Below the pieces are notes generated by a model, which was not told the origin of the DNA, made no database searches, and saw only the letters and a program-made list of their open reading frames with translations. From Aspidiotus rigidus (Eukaryota > Arthropoda > Insecta > Hemiptera > Diaspididae): a stretch of DNA of 64,000 bases. Numbering within the stretch: position 1 is the first letter of the stretch; each line of letters opens with the position of its first letter. Positions 44,857 through 57,379 of the stretch are shown piece by piece. Where the stretch lies: positions 2,356,001 through 2,420,000 of the forward strand of contig JAVHKY010000034.1 in assembly GCA_035079385.1 (NCBI GenBank). The letters are read 5' to 3'. The position numbers and the translations under genes are program-made.

Positions 44857-46720
44857 TGTCACTTTGAGAACATAGTTTCGCTAATATCTCGATTTTTGAA
44901 TTTCTTGACTTTACGCCGCTTTTTTTATTATTTTTTTTATTACATCCAACCATAGAAAAATTATTTAAAAAATCACAAAAGAAAATAAAAAAAAACAAAA
45001 AAAAAACAAAATAAAACAAACAAGGAAAAGCGCTTCTCTGAGAAATTTTTCAATACCAAACTTGAAAAACCCAAGTCTCCCAAAAGTAGACAGTTGAAAA
45101 ATTTGAGTTCTCTTTTTTTTTATTGATACGTTCTGATATACTCTCCTGGATATACCCCTGGAGGAAGGTTATACTTTTAGCTGTAATTTTACTATTTGCT
45201 TTCCTTTTGAGACGTGATTTGAAAAGGATGATAAGATTTTTGAAATATTTGGATCAGTCTATATTCACGTTTCAAAATCCACAATAATACAACAATGTCA
45301 CGACTATAAGCATACGTAGTTTGAATTTCTTGATTTTGGCCTCCATTACGAACGATTATCTTACACGACTACCATACTTCACTCCCCATATAAATGAGGG
45401 GTCAAAGTAATTGTAGAGCATAGCATGAAGTGAAAAGTTACGTGCATTGGCGATTCTGTCCGGTAACGAGAAAACCGCTTTTCCGTTTTTAAAAGCGCAC
45501 AACAACCCAAAGAAGTTTATTTTACTCGTACGTTTAGCGGTCATCGGGAATTTACGAAGCGTGGCCGGACAGAATCGCAGAAGTAGGGGTGATAATTGGT
45601 AGTTTATACGTAGTAAAACATTCTTTATTAATCCCGGAAGATTAATTTTGAACTTTTAGAGCGGTGAGATCGTAAACTGTACGATTCCGCTTTTCGAATG
45701 GAGATGCGCTAGCATCAAATTTGCCCGTTAAAAAATCATAAATGAAATAGACGCGCGCGGACAGAGAAAACTAGCAAAAATTAATAAAAATGAAAAAGGG
45801 GAAGAAATAAAATTGAATTAGAAGAAAAAAAAAAGGAGAAGAATCTCCGGCGTCGGAATCTGATCGGAAATTCGTACCGGATGATTTGTAATAGCGAGTT
45901 GGAGACAAGCTCTCGTCATTTAGAATGATTTGCTGTTCCTATATTCTAAGAGCGACGTTGTTCTAAATATTCTTAAAATGAATTAAGGGTAAGAGAAAAG
46001 TTTTCCGAAATCCCCTGAGAAAAAAAAAAAAAAAAAAAAAAATTGCGGGATGGCGTCGACTATATTTTAATATCGCGAAGGCAGCTGTTTCATCACCCTT
46101 TGTGATACGGTATTGTCTATATCTTATTGAAAAATGAAAAATGAACATCGCGAAAGGTCACCTTATACGTAATCCGTAGAGTTTATTCCAATTTCATACA
46201 ACGACGCTATGTAACGTTTTACTGTTCTCATTCTGTGTTTTGAATTTTTGGGTTCTGTGTAATAAAAAATAAATTTATCTGCGAAGCGAGAGATTTGTGA
46301 ACACTACTGAGAGAAAAAATGGATAATTTTCACCTTCAGTGTGAGAGAATTTCAGAGCTAAACGTTACAAATTCTACCAGTAATAAGGGAAAACTTCCCC
46401 CTTTTGAGTACATAATAAAATATGTTGCGAAAAAATTTACTCTTACCACTACCTTTTTTCACTTCAAATAATGATTTTTGAGCTAGATTATGAGGGAAAT
46501 TACCTTCTCATAATACTAAAAATAAGTTTGCACTGATCTGACAGTGCTGTTAAAAACTGAAATAATGTTATCTAATAGAGTGACTTGAAAAAACAAAAAG
46601 CAACATTTTTTCTTTCAATCTTGCTCTTCTCCCAATAGTTTTCCAGATTCCTCGCGTCTCTGTGAAACAGTAGCCGTGAACCAAAAGTCAACAAAGATTT
46701 GTTGTGTAGAGGCAAGTATC
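44857..46720. other. no recognisable gene
   Basis: A-rich and AT-rich tracts (44,940-45,020; poly-A 46,021-46,042). Short open frames without resemblance. Confidence 0.4.
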
Positions 46721-46722
46721 AG

Positions 46723-46776
46723 TAATCAGTTAAAGAAGTTCGTAGGTTGGCGAACATGAATCACAAGAGTAAAAAG
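46723..46776 (+). repeat. 54-bp repeat, first copy
   Basis: TAATCAGTTAAAGAAGTT...GGCGAACATGAATC recurs at 50,345-50,399 in the same orientation with about four differences; the two copies bracket the pogo and PLE H block. Confidence 0.8.
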
Positions 46777-46821
46777 TGACTTCAGACGCGGTGGCCTACA
46801 CTTGTAGCCCCCTCCGAAATT

Positions 46822-47031
46822 TTTAATGCGAATGAGACCGGGCTGTATTAAGATTTTATAGTATTGCCTGAACATACCTACGCTTTAAAACACAATCAAG
46901 GTTCAAAGACTAGCAAAGAAAGACTGATGGTGTTATGTTGCGCTAGTATGGATGGAGAGAAAAAGAAGTTGTTTGTGATTGGAAAACGTGAAAAACCTAG
47001 ATGCTTTAAAGCAGTAAAAACTTCGAATTAA
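46822..47031 (+). pseudogene. pogo/Tigger-type DDE transposase fragment
   Basis: Reads FNANETGLY, a stop, then VLPEHTYALKHNQGSKTSKE, RLMVLCCASMDGEKKKLFVI and GKREKPRCFK. This is the start of the DDE_1 core of pogo/Tigger/jerky transposases (NADETGLFYKxLP ... KERLTVLLCANMDGxEKLxxLVIGKxxKPRCFK). The catalytic Asp of NADETG is Asn here and a stop follows, so it is dead. The DNA-binding half and the second and third acidic residues are absent. Confidence 0.85.
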
Positions 47032-47099
47032 TACGTTCTTGTATCATACAATTATGGTTGATCATATTGATACAAAAGTTGTACTCTACGAGAGAGTAG

Positions 47100-47316
47100 C
47101 GAAATATCGAAACCACACTAAACAAATCGCTAAGATCTTTCGGTTAAACAACCATCCTCGGAGCACGAACGAAAGCGACTAATCCGACAACAACGAAGAC
47201 AGAAAAACCAACTTGAGGATCATGATTGAACCAGCGAGTCATCGAAGTATGAATCGTTCTCATAGACTAGCTCAACCAGACCCTCATCAGGTTTAACACG
47301 GTGAAGTCCTTATAAC
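47100..47316 (-). pseudogene. PLE H, 3' end portion
   Basis: Minus strand carries the hammerhead-like motif (47,129-47,164), a short untranslated stretch, and the last codons of the endonuclease (PDEGLVELVYENDS-like, around 47,225-47,290). Interrupted at 47,317 by element L; continues at 49,502. Confidence 0.7.
47129..47164 (-). ncRNA. hammerhead-like motif, PLE H
   Basis: Helix I GCT/AGC (extendable by a T-G pair), core CCGAGGA, helix II GGTT/AACC, GAA, helix III AGATCT, then T. Helix I bases differ from D, E, A, B and G while pairing is kept. Confidence 0.55.
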
Positions 47317-47903
47317 CCAGGAAGATTAGGCTCAAAAATAAGAATAAATGGAAATAAATACCGGCAAAGGTTTTTTTCGCGGATTATGTTTAAAATGGTC
47401 TCCTGATAAACATACTAAAAGTCCACAGCGATCAGAGAGCGGGCACTCCCCCAAAGGGGGTCAAAGTACTACAAAAATTAGTTTTCTGAGAATAAATCGA
47501 AAACTAAGCATCAGAGAAAAAAAAGTTTCGAACAAAAGTTGTTCCTCATCAAATTTCCTATAAATTTCACTATATGTATGTCAACTTAGCCCAAAAACTC
47601 GAGCTGAAAAGTTGGTTTGAAAGTTGAGCGATTTTCTAAAATTTTTGATTTTAGTGTTAGTGTCGTCAAATTAGACAGGTTTCGACAAAAAAAAAGGAAC
47701 ATTGCGACATAGTAAAGGTCTGATTGCTGAAAATGGTCAAGAATGAAGTCCAAAACAACATACTAACTTCTCCGCGTTTTTCCCCAAGAGCATCTTTTTT
47801 ATGGGGGTTGAAACCCCCTCAAAATCAGTTTTCTGTAAATATCCCGCTTAATACGCATTTTAAAGAAAAAAAGTCATCAGTCGAAACTTATTCCTCGTGA
47901 AAT
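47317..47903 (+). repeat. left long inverted terminus of L
   Basis: Pairs with 48,924-49,501. Differences are scattered substitutions and a short indel near 47,333. Confidence 0.85.
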
Positions 47904-48923
47904 CCAGGCAAACTTGCTGAATTTCTTATTGTTCCAAGCGATGTAGGGAATGATACCAAGAAGCTTGTTATCTCTTGTTTCTCCATTTTGATAATTACAA
48001 GACTCGTGTAGTCAATCTCTCACCGCAAAACAAGCTTCTCGGGAGATCGCCTGAAATGGGGGAGCAAGTTTGCCTGACCCAATCGACTATCATCGTGAAA
48101 CCCTCATACGACTACGCCAACTTTGACAAGGAGCGCGTTATTCTCGGATTTGTATTGCGGCGGTTCTTCTTGAATTTGTGGGAGCACACAACAATAACAA
48201 GCTTCTTGGTGACATTCCTTCCATTGCTTGAAACACTTCAATTGTACGCGGGTCGAAGTCAAAATCTCACCGCGAGTCCACAACAGAAGACCACATCCAT
48301 TCCCATCATCGCTTGAAACAACCAGAATGGAAAACTTAAGAGCATAATACAGCAAAAACGTAGCACACGAAATTCAGCCTGTTTTCAGTCCGAAAATGGA
48401 GCACGACATGCTGGCCTGGCCTGACATACATCCCCCTCATAAGGTTGGAGGGGGAAGACGACCAGTACGAACGGAAAACTCTACGGCACAACCCAGTACA
48501 AACGAATCCACCCACTCCAACTAGAAAAATCGAAATGGGGGAAGGGCTCGCCTGTTTACAGCCCCCCCATTCAGCTTTTTACTTATCATACAGGCGTAAG
48601 AAACGATTTTTAAAATGCCTGTCCATGTATGGAAAACTTTATTTTCATGTATGATAGACAGTTGATTATACCTTTCTCAAAATAATATCGTGCAGCAAAT
48701 TCCCTGTGACAATTAATTAAAACTAATAAAATTAATATACGTTTCATCGTATGTACTAGCGAAATATTAACGTTACCTTCGCGCGTAACCACCGCGCAAC
48801 GACGTCATCTCTCGGTAAGGAGCGCGTTATTCACGGATTTGCATGGCGGAGGCTCAATTTCCATGATTTGTTGAGCTAACTATCACGTGTAGGTTGGAAA
48901 TGAAATACGTAGTCCGATAGGAA

Positions 48924-49501
48924 ATTTCACGAGGAATAAGTTTTGACTGATGACTTTTTTCTCTAAAATGCGTATTAAGCGGGATATTTACAAAAAACTG
49001 ATTTTGAGGGGGTTTCAACCCCCATAAAAAAGATGCTCTTGGGGAAAAACGCGGAGAAGTTAGTATGTTGTTTTGGACTTCATTCTTGACCATTTCCAGC
49101 AATCAGACCTTTACTATGTCGCAATGTTCCTTTTTTTTTTTGTCGAAACCTGTCTAATTTGACGACACTAACACTAAAATCAAAAATTTTAGAAAATCGC
49201 TCAACTTTCAAACCAACTTTTCAGCTCGAGTTTTTGGGCTAAGTTGACATACATATAGTGAAATTTATAGGAAATTTGATGAGGAACAACTTTTGTTCGA
49301 AACTTTTTTTTCTCTGATGTTTAGTTTTCGATTTATTCTCAGAAAACTAATTTTTGTAGTACTTTGACCCCCTTTGGGGGAGGGTCCACTCTCTGATCGC
49401 TGTGGACTTTTAGTATGTTTATCAGGCGACCATTTTAAACGTAATCCACAAGAAAAACCTTTGCCGGCATTTACTTCCATTTCAAGACCTAATCTGCCTG
49501 G
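48924..49501 (-). repeat. right long inverted terminus of L
   Basis: Inverse partner of 47,317-47,903; ends CCTAATCTGCCTGG next to PLE H codons. Confidence 0.85.
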
Positions 49502-50062
49502 CGTAAGATTTCAATATTTTCTAAAGCCATACATTTAAAGTATGAGTTCTCCCTCTGGAGGAGGGTACCAGACTCTTCTTTGACTCTACGGCCACTTTCG
49601 ATAAGGTGATCGGCAAAGGTCGACTCACCCAAGTTACCCTTCTCCCAAGTTTTTTTATGCTCATTGCTTCTAATTTGGAGCCGACGGCCGGTCATTCCTA
49701 TATATATAAACTCCACGGCAATCGTTGCAGGCTATGCTGTAAACACCACTTCTCTCGGCTAGAGGAATGGGGTCCTTTAATTTTACAAATAAACTTTTTA
49801 CCGTGTTAGTATTGTAATATGCCGTACGGAACCCGAAAGGACTGAGCACACGGCCCAACTTCAACAAAAACCTACCCGGGTAAGGAAGTCTAATCCAACG
49901 TACTTCCTCCTATCTAGGTGTGAGTCCCTGGGGAGAGAGGTGGTAGAATCGAGGCTTTTTCTGGTAAGCCTCCCACGGACCATTAGATCGATGTCCACAC
50001 TCACTGGATTCACTCTAGCCAGGTGCTTAATTGTTCCTAGTTCCTTTTGGAAAGCGTCAGAT
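49502..50062 (-). pseudogene. PLE H linker and GIY-YIG endonuclease
   Basis: Minus strand: DAFQKELGTIKHLARVNPVS, DIDLMVRGRLTRKSLDSTTS, VLSPFGFRTAYYNTNTVKSL, FVKLKDPIPLAERSGVYSIA, CNDCRGVYIY (one-base change spoils the IGET codons), GMTGRRLQIRSNEHKKTWEK, FADHLIESGRRVKEESGTLL. The 5' end at 50,062 lies in the linker, so no RT was ever present at this locus. Confidence 0.85.
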
Positions 50063-50069
50063 GAAACAA

Positions 50070-52460
50070 AAAACACTATAAATATGAGCAATTTATTACT
50101 AAAATTTGACAGGAATCGAAAACACAGTCTCCCCTCGATAAATTCATGAAGACTTGTATTTGGTGACTGATAACGTACTGTATACAATACAATATGTAAT
50201 CATGTATGTATATTATGTATTATGATTTAATGTGTAAATTAAAGTTCAACTTTTTTTTTCTTTGCATTTCGCTTTGTTGAAACATTCGGTTAATTAAAAT
50301 AATTTGCTACGGTCCCGGAGTGGTTCTAATAAGCAGCGTCTTCTGTAATCAGTTAAAGAAGTTGGTAGATTGGCGAACATGAATCTCAAGAGTAAAAAAG
50401 TCCTAGGCCCAACCGTATTCTCTTTCTCTTTCTACACGCAAATAAATTACAATCAGAACGTTTGCACGAGAACAGTTTGAAACGAACCAATTCTTTCCAG
50501 AAAATCCTTCTACCATTAGTCCAACACTGACTGCTTCCATCATTTTCAAGAACAACTAAACCATTTTTCTCAATAGATCACAGCAAGAACAAGTTTCTGT
50601 TTAGATTTGTTCATTTCAATTTTCATAAAATTCCTGGCTTTCAACGATCTAACTTCCTTCCCGATGCATAAAAACACTTAATCTCTATTTTCGAACGCAT
50701 GAGTAACAAAGAAGCGTCTATTTAGAATTCAAGAAGAGTGCGCACAAAACAGAATTCTCACGTTAAACTAAAAATCGATCATTTCTTCATTGGACGTGTT
50801 CTTTAAAAGCAATTATATTCTCCCTTTTAAGAAACGTTCATTCACAGGCAAAGAGTCGATTTGCCTATCGTGCTCGATTTTACGGTTGTATGAACGGCGA
50901 CAGAATAATTTTACTAAAAATGTAAAAATAACTTAGCGAATGGATGGAATTTGAATTGATATTCGCGAATCGGAGACTTCGACATAAGATTATACTGTTC
51001 CGTATACGCGCCGCGGAGCCGGCGAAAACTGATATACCGGTGCATCAACTTCATAATTATTTATATCTTCTTTGGCTACTTTACCTATACGGTCGCTAAT
51101 AGGCGATCCTCTTACAAAATGATCGAGAAAGTAATTTGAGAAGAACGCTCTACCGTTTGATATCTTAAGAGGTTTCATCCGTATCAGGATAAAAAGCAGT
51201 ACCTTGTTGGTAAGCTCTGCAGTCGGTATAGAATGAAAAAAAAAAAAAAAAAAAAAAAGACTATCCTGATCGTACACACCGTCTAAACGTTTTTTTCTTT
51301 TTCGTCGTGTCAGCGAAAAAAATAAGCAATGATTTCCGCAAATTAATGGAGATACGTAGTTACGTTTTAGAATAGCGTCTCTCTTATGTTTATTCATCTA
51401 AGAGTTTGGCAATAAATTTGTTGAACAAGACTTTTTATTTTCATTCTGTACATACGAGCCCTCTCGTTAATAATTCGTATTGATAAAGGCTGAAGAATGA
51501 ATTTTTATGCTTCAAAGTATCTTGCGTACATTTGATATAAGTTCTATATATGAGATACCTGAAGGTTTACATTCAGGTCCCTCACTTTCACCACACTTAT
51601 CATGCACTTCTCTGTCGCCGTTTACGCTTTACGTGGGAGTAATATTCATATACTTTATGATAATGCGGAGAAAAAACGTTAGCGAGAGAGAGAAATCTCA
51701 TCATCACAAAGGACGATAGTATTCCAGATACTGCTTCTCGTATTAATAGGTTTCTATAAGTCACCATTGGATTGTCATTATAATATTCGAAAATACGTCA
51801 CAAGAACACGATGCTAGAAAATTGGTCGCAAAACCAAGTAATGTCGACGCATTAATCAAAGGGATGGTCCTATCCATCGCGTCGACCCGATACTCGAGTT
51901 GGAGCCGAAGGGGTCGCCTGCACTGCAATGAGGAAGCTGTATAATAGGTAATCCATAAAATATGAAAGATCTGATCATTGAAGACGATGAAAATACTCAA
52001 CGATCACTACAATACATTGTATGAAAATAAACAGCTACCACCAGACATGCAGAATGATGCGAATGTTTCAGTTCAATATTGTTAATTACAGAATGATTTC
52101 CTCATAGATCTCGTGATATCAACTGCCACAGGCATGTATACCATTTCATCTTAGTTGTGAGTTCTATGTTTCATTAGCGATCATTACTTGCCAGTGAACA
52201 TCGATATAGTTTTTTCCGATTCACATGAGGGGAGAAAAATTCGACATGTACACATTCGGCTTAGGAATTGGTATAAATGTTTTAGTGGTTGAAGTATCAG
52301 AAGATGTTTACTAAATTTTAATGTTTGTGCAACTTGAAAGGAAAGAAGCCAGGTTCTAGAGTTGGTATACCAATCGCAAATCCGGATCAAGTAACTCAGT
52401 TTCCCCTTTATTGGCCAACTTACAATCTAATAATGGGTAATCTACAACCAGGGGCCATCA
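50070..52460. other. no recognisable gene; one repeat copy
   Basis: Second copy of the 54-bp repeat at 50,345-50,399 and a poly-A/T tract at 51,237-51,257. Nothing else recognised. Confidence 0.4.
50345..50399 (+). repeat. 54-bp repeat, second copy
   Basis: Direct repeat of 46,723-46,776; function unknown. Confidence 0.8.
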
Positions 52461-52464
52461 GCAA

Positions 52465-53325
52465 CAGGCTCCTTGATTTGTAGAATAGCATTAAGAATTG
52501 GGAGAGTAAACGGGGAAAAGATCTCAAACCCGTGGTTTGCGGATGACGTAATTCTTGTATCTAACTCGGAGGAAGAACTGAACGAAATGATAATAGAACT
52601 GGCGACGGAGGGGGAGGAATCGGCGTTAATAATTAATATTTACAAGACAAAGAAATCAATAAATCGTGAAAGTTTAGCCAAAACAATAATATACGGGGAG
52701 GAAGTAGGGACTTCATCGGACGAGACATATCTAGGTCAGTTGATATCAATGGAAGATCGCACAAAGAAAGAAATCAAAAGAAAAATAACAAAGGTATAGA
52801 ACAAATTTTGGTCAATAAAAAAAATATTCAAAGGTGCTTTTAAAAACAACCAGGAAAGTGAAATATTCAACATGTGCGTAAGTCCCTCCCTAACATGGGG
52901 CTGTCAGACTGACTGTCAAATCCATGAAGGAAATAGCGACTACCCAAAACGCAATGAAAGATCAATTCTCGGCCGTATAAAAATAACCAAATAACCGATA
53001 TCAAAAAGTGCTTTCCCAATAACAGCGACGAAGTGGAGATGGGCGGGACATGTGGCGAGGCTGAGGGACGAGATGTGGACATATTATAAAATTTAACCTT
53101 CTGGTACCTGTCGCACTACAAGATGAGAAGAGGCCATCAACGTACGAGGTGGTGCGATGATATTAATACGTTTTTAAGGGGAAAAAACTTTCAAAAAATT
53201 GCAGGAAATAGAAAGGAGTGGGAATGACTGTAGGAAACCTTTGTTCTATATGGCCCGAAGATCTCTAATTAGTCACTTATTATGTAACATGAAAATCGTC
53301 AATATAGGTGATTTGATTTGATTGA
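52465..53325 (+). pseudogene. LINE (RTE/Jockey-like) RT C-terminal half
   Basis: Reads RIALRIGRVNGEKISNPWFA then DDVILVSNSEEELNEMIIEL: the FADD catalytic motif of LINE reverse transcriptases is intact. It continues ETYLGQLISMEDRTKKEIKR, then after a stop NKFWSIKKIFKGAFKNNQES, EIFNMCVSPSLTWGCQT, and KWRWAGHVARLRDEMWT, the standard RT-to-C-terminus order of insect endonuclease-RT elements. Stops and frameshifts accumulate towards the 3' end, which finishes in GATTTGATTTGATT, a typical LINE tail repeat. 5' truncated inside the palm, so inactive. Confidence 0.85.
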
Positions 53326-53329
53326 GAAG

Positions 53330-56300
53330 GTGTTGAACGCTGGATCTATGACTTTGTTATTTTTCTCGTTGCACAACAACATTTATACTCGTAAATCATA
53401 CTTTTTCTCTTTCTGTATCGCACATGTCAGATCCTATACTAGAGAACTGTACAGACGCCCGGACGCCTGGCCGCAAATTCTACAATCAGGGGTAGGGCTG
53501 AGGTTTGACAAGTCCCGAGGTCATGGGCGTTTGGATGTCCCGACGCCCATTTGAGATTAGGGTAAGGATAGAGAAAAGACATAAAAAACATGTCAAAAAG
53601 GAAACAGAAGAAAAGCTTTAAAAATTTATCAAAAAATTATTTTCACGACTAGGAATTCGTTAGAAAAACTTGAGTGTTATAAAAGAAGAATTTGAAAAGT
53701 AGTACCTAGATACAACTGTTCATTATTATTGACTTCTTAATTGCTGGATCAATAGAATGATAAAATACGATGGTTAATGAGCAGTCAAATTCAATTTAAT
53801 AAGACACCCTGCCAGAATAGGGTCTGTCTGATATCAACGATGTAGGTCACAGAACCATCAATCAGTCTAGACTGCAAGAAGAAAAAAGACATCGAATTTA
53901 ACAAGGGAGAGAGGGAGAGAGGGGCTAATCATTAAACGAGGAAAAAACGCACTCACTCCTCTAGAAAGGGGTTCCAATCTGAGACCTCTCGTGCAGTAGG
54001 CTATCGCAAATCATTCCACCGACCACGTTTGACGATGATACCTCAACAAACGAAAAATGAGAGTAAGCAATCTAAATTTGAATCATCGGGATTCTATTCT
54101 CCCTGGGCACCGGAGAATATAAAATCCTGCACCTCGTGTTACGTTGAATCGTTTGACGGCGACAAAATCTCCTCTTCAAATCATGACCTCGGGTGGATAA
54201 AGGTGCCTGTGATTCGGTTTCCCACAATTTTAAGACTGATCCAAACTTCGAGCTGAAAAAATAAACTTGCATTTGAGTACACGCACTTGATTCGATGAAA
54301 AGCGAATAAAGAAATCATATTATGGGTTAATGGTATTGGCTAAAAATTTGTCCCGAAGAATTGAATTGACTACTAGAAATTAAGAAGAGGAAAGCTTCAC
54401 AATTTCATTCCTACTACAATTGCCAGGCGTACCACCTTATAAGTTGAACTCGACATATGAAGAAAAGATAGGCACTTCGATAGTCATTACAAAAGACTTG
54501 CGAACACAGAAGGGAGGGCCAACTCATTCCTGCTTCAAAGTTTAACCACACACTCCGCGTCTTTTCAAAACCACAACCTGTGTATCCTGAGGGCCAAACA
54601 CTCGATATTGCAGATATTCATCTTCGAAAACCATTCCCAAAGAAAACTGTAGTTGCATGCAGTGGCAGATTACTCTAGAAGCACAGGAAGCACGTGCTTC
54701 CAGCGGCAAATCGAACGAGAAATGCGATGAATTTAAAAAATTGAAAAATTCACTTTACGGGAGTGGCACATTGAAAGGTCAGTACTGAAGGAACATTAAA
54801 AAGGATGAAAAAGTTGAAGAAATACGACTCTAGAGAACTCTATTTGCTTTTTCAAGATTGTTGTTCGGTCTTCAACGTCGCGAATTGCGCAAAAGTCGGG
54901 AAAATATGACCATCCATTTCGAGATGCATAGCGAAAAAATATAAAGTACTCCCCATTTTTACGAGCAGTAATTTTCTGTCAGGTATTTTTCCTCAAAAAT
55001 GGCCACGAATGAGAAAACTCATAGGATATAGAAAAGGATTTCTAATTACAAAGTATCTTGTTTTGGTCTCTACAACCTCCAGCCATCAGATCTTCGGAAG
55101 GCCACGTTTCCTATTGAAGTTCCTTCTCCTAATGTAAATGGTGCGTAAAATAATTATGTGCAAATATTTTGTAGCCCACTCGAACAATACCATCACCCAA
55201 CAAGTCTGAACTGCGCTTTCCTCGAGTATCTCAAAAGCAGAGGAATAATTCTTCTTTGAGGAGTTGCGTAGACGCAAAAAACTAGGAAAGCTTTTCCAAA
55301 CGAATTTTGATACTTCTCTAAGTCGTAGATGCGTATTTAAATTTCAAATAACGAAACCGTTACATGAGAAAGCCGTTGGAATAATTTTAAGAATCATGAA
55401 GATGGTGCATTGTAAAGTAGAAAACATAAATTAGTAGAACAAACAACAATAGATTCTTTCCAATTATTAGCTTTTCCGAATTATACGTACCGAGTATTTT
55501 TCTTATTGTTATTACTCCCTCTTCTCCAATTTTTACAGTTTTATAATTTACGTAAGCGTTTTAGGTCGGATGGTTCATACCGGCGTCTGAACGTCCTCAG
55601 CTGTCGAAAAAAAAGTTATGAAGAGTATTATACACTCAGTACGGGTACCACGGGTATGAGTTAACGGAAATGCAGGATAATCGCATCATCGTTCTCAAAA
55701 CAATAAAACTTTAATAATGGCGAATAATCGGCAATAAAAACCAGAATGGTAATGAACTAATAAAATTTAATTATTTTACTCCGTTCTTATTTTAATGTAA
55801 AGTTGTTTGTTCTTCTCGAGTCTGTCTTTCTTTTTTTTTTTTTTTCTATCTGCATTAAATCAATGTTATTCGCGCACTCTTTACTTTTTCCGTTCGTTGT
55901 TTACAAGAAAAACCGAATGACGCGACTAGCTGTTTAGTATGATAACCTATTTTATGGTTGGAATGCGAAATAGCCTACATACACATATACCTGTACGCTC
56001 TTATGAAGCCCAACTTTTGGATTCGGAAATATGCACTGTAGATAGTCTGAAAACCAACAACGCACACCATACAAAGGGTGAATAAATATGTCCTAAACTT
56101 TATTGTGAAGTTGATTATTTCTTAGGTCCATAGCTGAAAGGCTTTTAACTGAATCTTAATAAACCAGAAAAACAGTTGAGCTTTTTTACAATTCTCGTAT
56201 TTCGCAGTTTACGTGTTACAGCCGATTAGTGCGGTATACTGTGGTTCGTTTCATTATCGTACTTTCCATTTCAAATTCGGATTTACATGATCCAAAAGTG

Positions 56301-56400
56301 ATCATTGCAGCCGTCTGTATGAGTGACAACCGCGTCGTCATTTTCGAGTCAAAAGAAGATCTCGGAGCTCCTGACGGTCTAACTATCCTAGGGAAAAATA
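53330..56400. other. no recognisable gene
   Basis: Scattered short frames. Around 54,700 an inverted phrase AGCACAGGAAGCACGTGCTT and neighbouring CAGTGGCAGATTAC hint at a worn DNA transposon end, too weak to call. Confidence 0.4.
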
Positions 56401-56800
56401 TTCGAGGGAGATGAATGAAAATAAACCCATCAAACTAATTCTGTCGAACGTTTCGCTCACCATCTCTAATTCCGCGCGAGAAAACTACTTAATCAATGAC
56501 CTGAAACTAAATCTGGCTTCGCGTAAGTCCCAAAGCCGATCTATTCGGTCACACAAGACAAACATACATGAACTATCTTGACCAAAACCATCCCCCGAGC
56601 ACATCCGTAATAGATCACGATGGATCGAACCATTGAACATTTATAACTTTCAAAGAACTTACGCGCTTTAAATGCCACTCACGCTCACACAAGGCAGAAC
56701 ATTGCGCCCATGGTTCATCTTTTCATGAATTCTTTGCGGAAGAAGACCGCGAATTGACTTCCACCAGAGTACTATCACCAGAGAAAATCACATTAACAAA
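56400..56800 (+). pseudogene. possible retroelement gag relic with zinc knuckle
   Basis: An open stretch starting near 56,413 (MNENKPIKLILSNVSLTISN) is followed near 56,665 by RFKCHSRSHKAEHCAHG. If the first R was once C this is a CX2CX4HX4C gag knuckle (R in place of the first Cys). No neighbouring RT. Weak call. Confidence 0.3.
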
Positions 56801-57287
56801 GAAAATTCTTGCTTGTCAGAAAGAATACTTAATCGTACCTTCCTACTTGAAGCAGTCCGCAAAATTTGTAACTTCAGATCTTCACAATGATGACGAAACC
56901 GCCAAACTATGTCCAAAACACCTGAACCAATAATAAAAGTCGACCCACTCGACTCAAAGTCTAACATATACCAGAACCATCTACTTATTTAGATACCATA
57001 GATTTGGATTTGGGAACATCACTAAAACAGACAGTAAGATCAAACTCAACAACATTTATCAACGCGGATGCCCAATCTAATCCAGAAACCAAACGATCAA
57101 AGAAGGAAACCGACAAAGACAAACAACCATGAAACCTACAAAGATTCTATACAGTACTTCAGATACCTCAAGCAGTAAATGACCACTAAGAAACAAACAA
57201 GATAACCCAAAACTTCCAAGACAGAATACTCAAAGAGTAGAGTAAACGAGAAACTGATTACAAAGACCGCAGATATAAAGGAGAAGA

Positions 57288-57325
57288 TGCGAGATCTTTC
57301 GGTTAAGTCAAACCATCATCGGGCA
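57288..57325 (-). ncRNA. hammerhead-like motif, PLE E
   Basis: Helix I TGC/GCA, core CCGATGA (one base from canonical CUGAUGA), helix II GGTT/AACC with a longer loop, intact GAA, helix III AGATCT, then C. The least worn copy of the main family. Confidence 0.6.
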
Positions 57326-57379
57326 AAGTTAGAACGCCACTGACCCAGATACGACTCATAAAACAGAATACCAACGAGA

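Larger units (their letters stand above)
47317..49501. mobile_element. element L: DNA element with about 580-bp inverted termini
   Basis: Left arm 47,317-47,903 and right arm 48,924-49,501 are inverted copies, starting CCAGG(A/C)AGATTAGG. Conserved stretches include an accidental 71-codon frame present in both arms. The 1,020-base centre has no recognised transposase; one 113-codon frame at 47,975-48,316 is unrecognised. Removal joins the two halves of PLE H, so L inserted into H. Superfamily and target duplication undetermined. Confidence 0.75.

Noticed and set aside
47348..47563. 71-codon frame conserved at 49,265-49,480
   Set aside because: Conserved because it lies in the inverted termini of element L; no evidence of coding.
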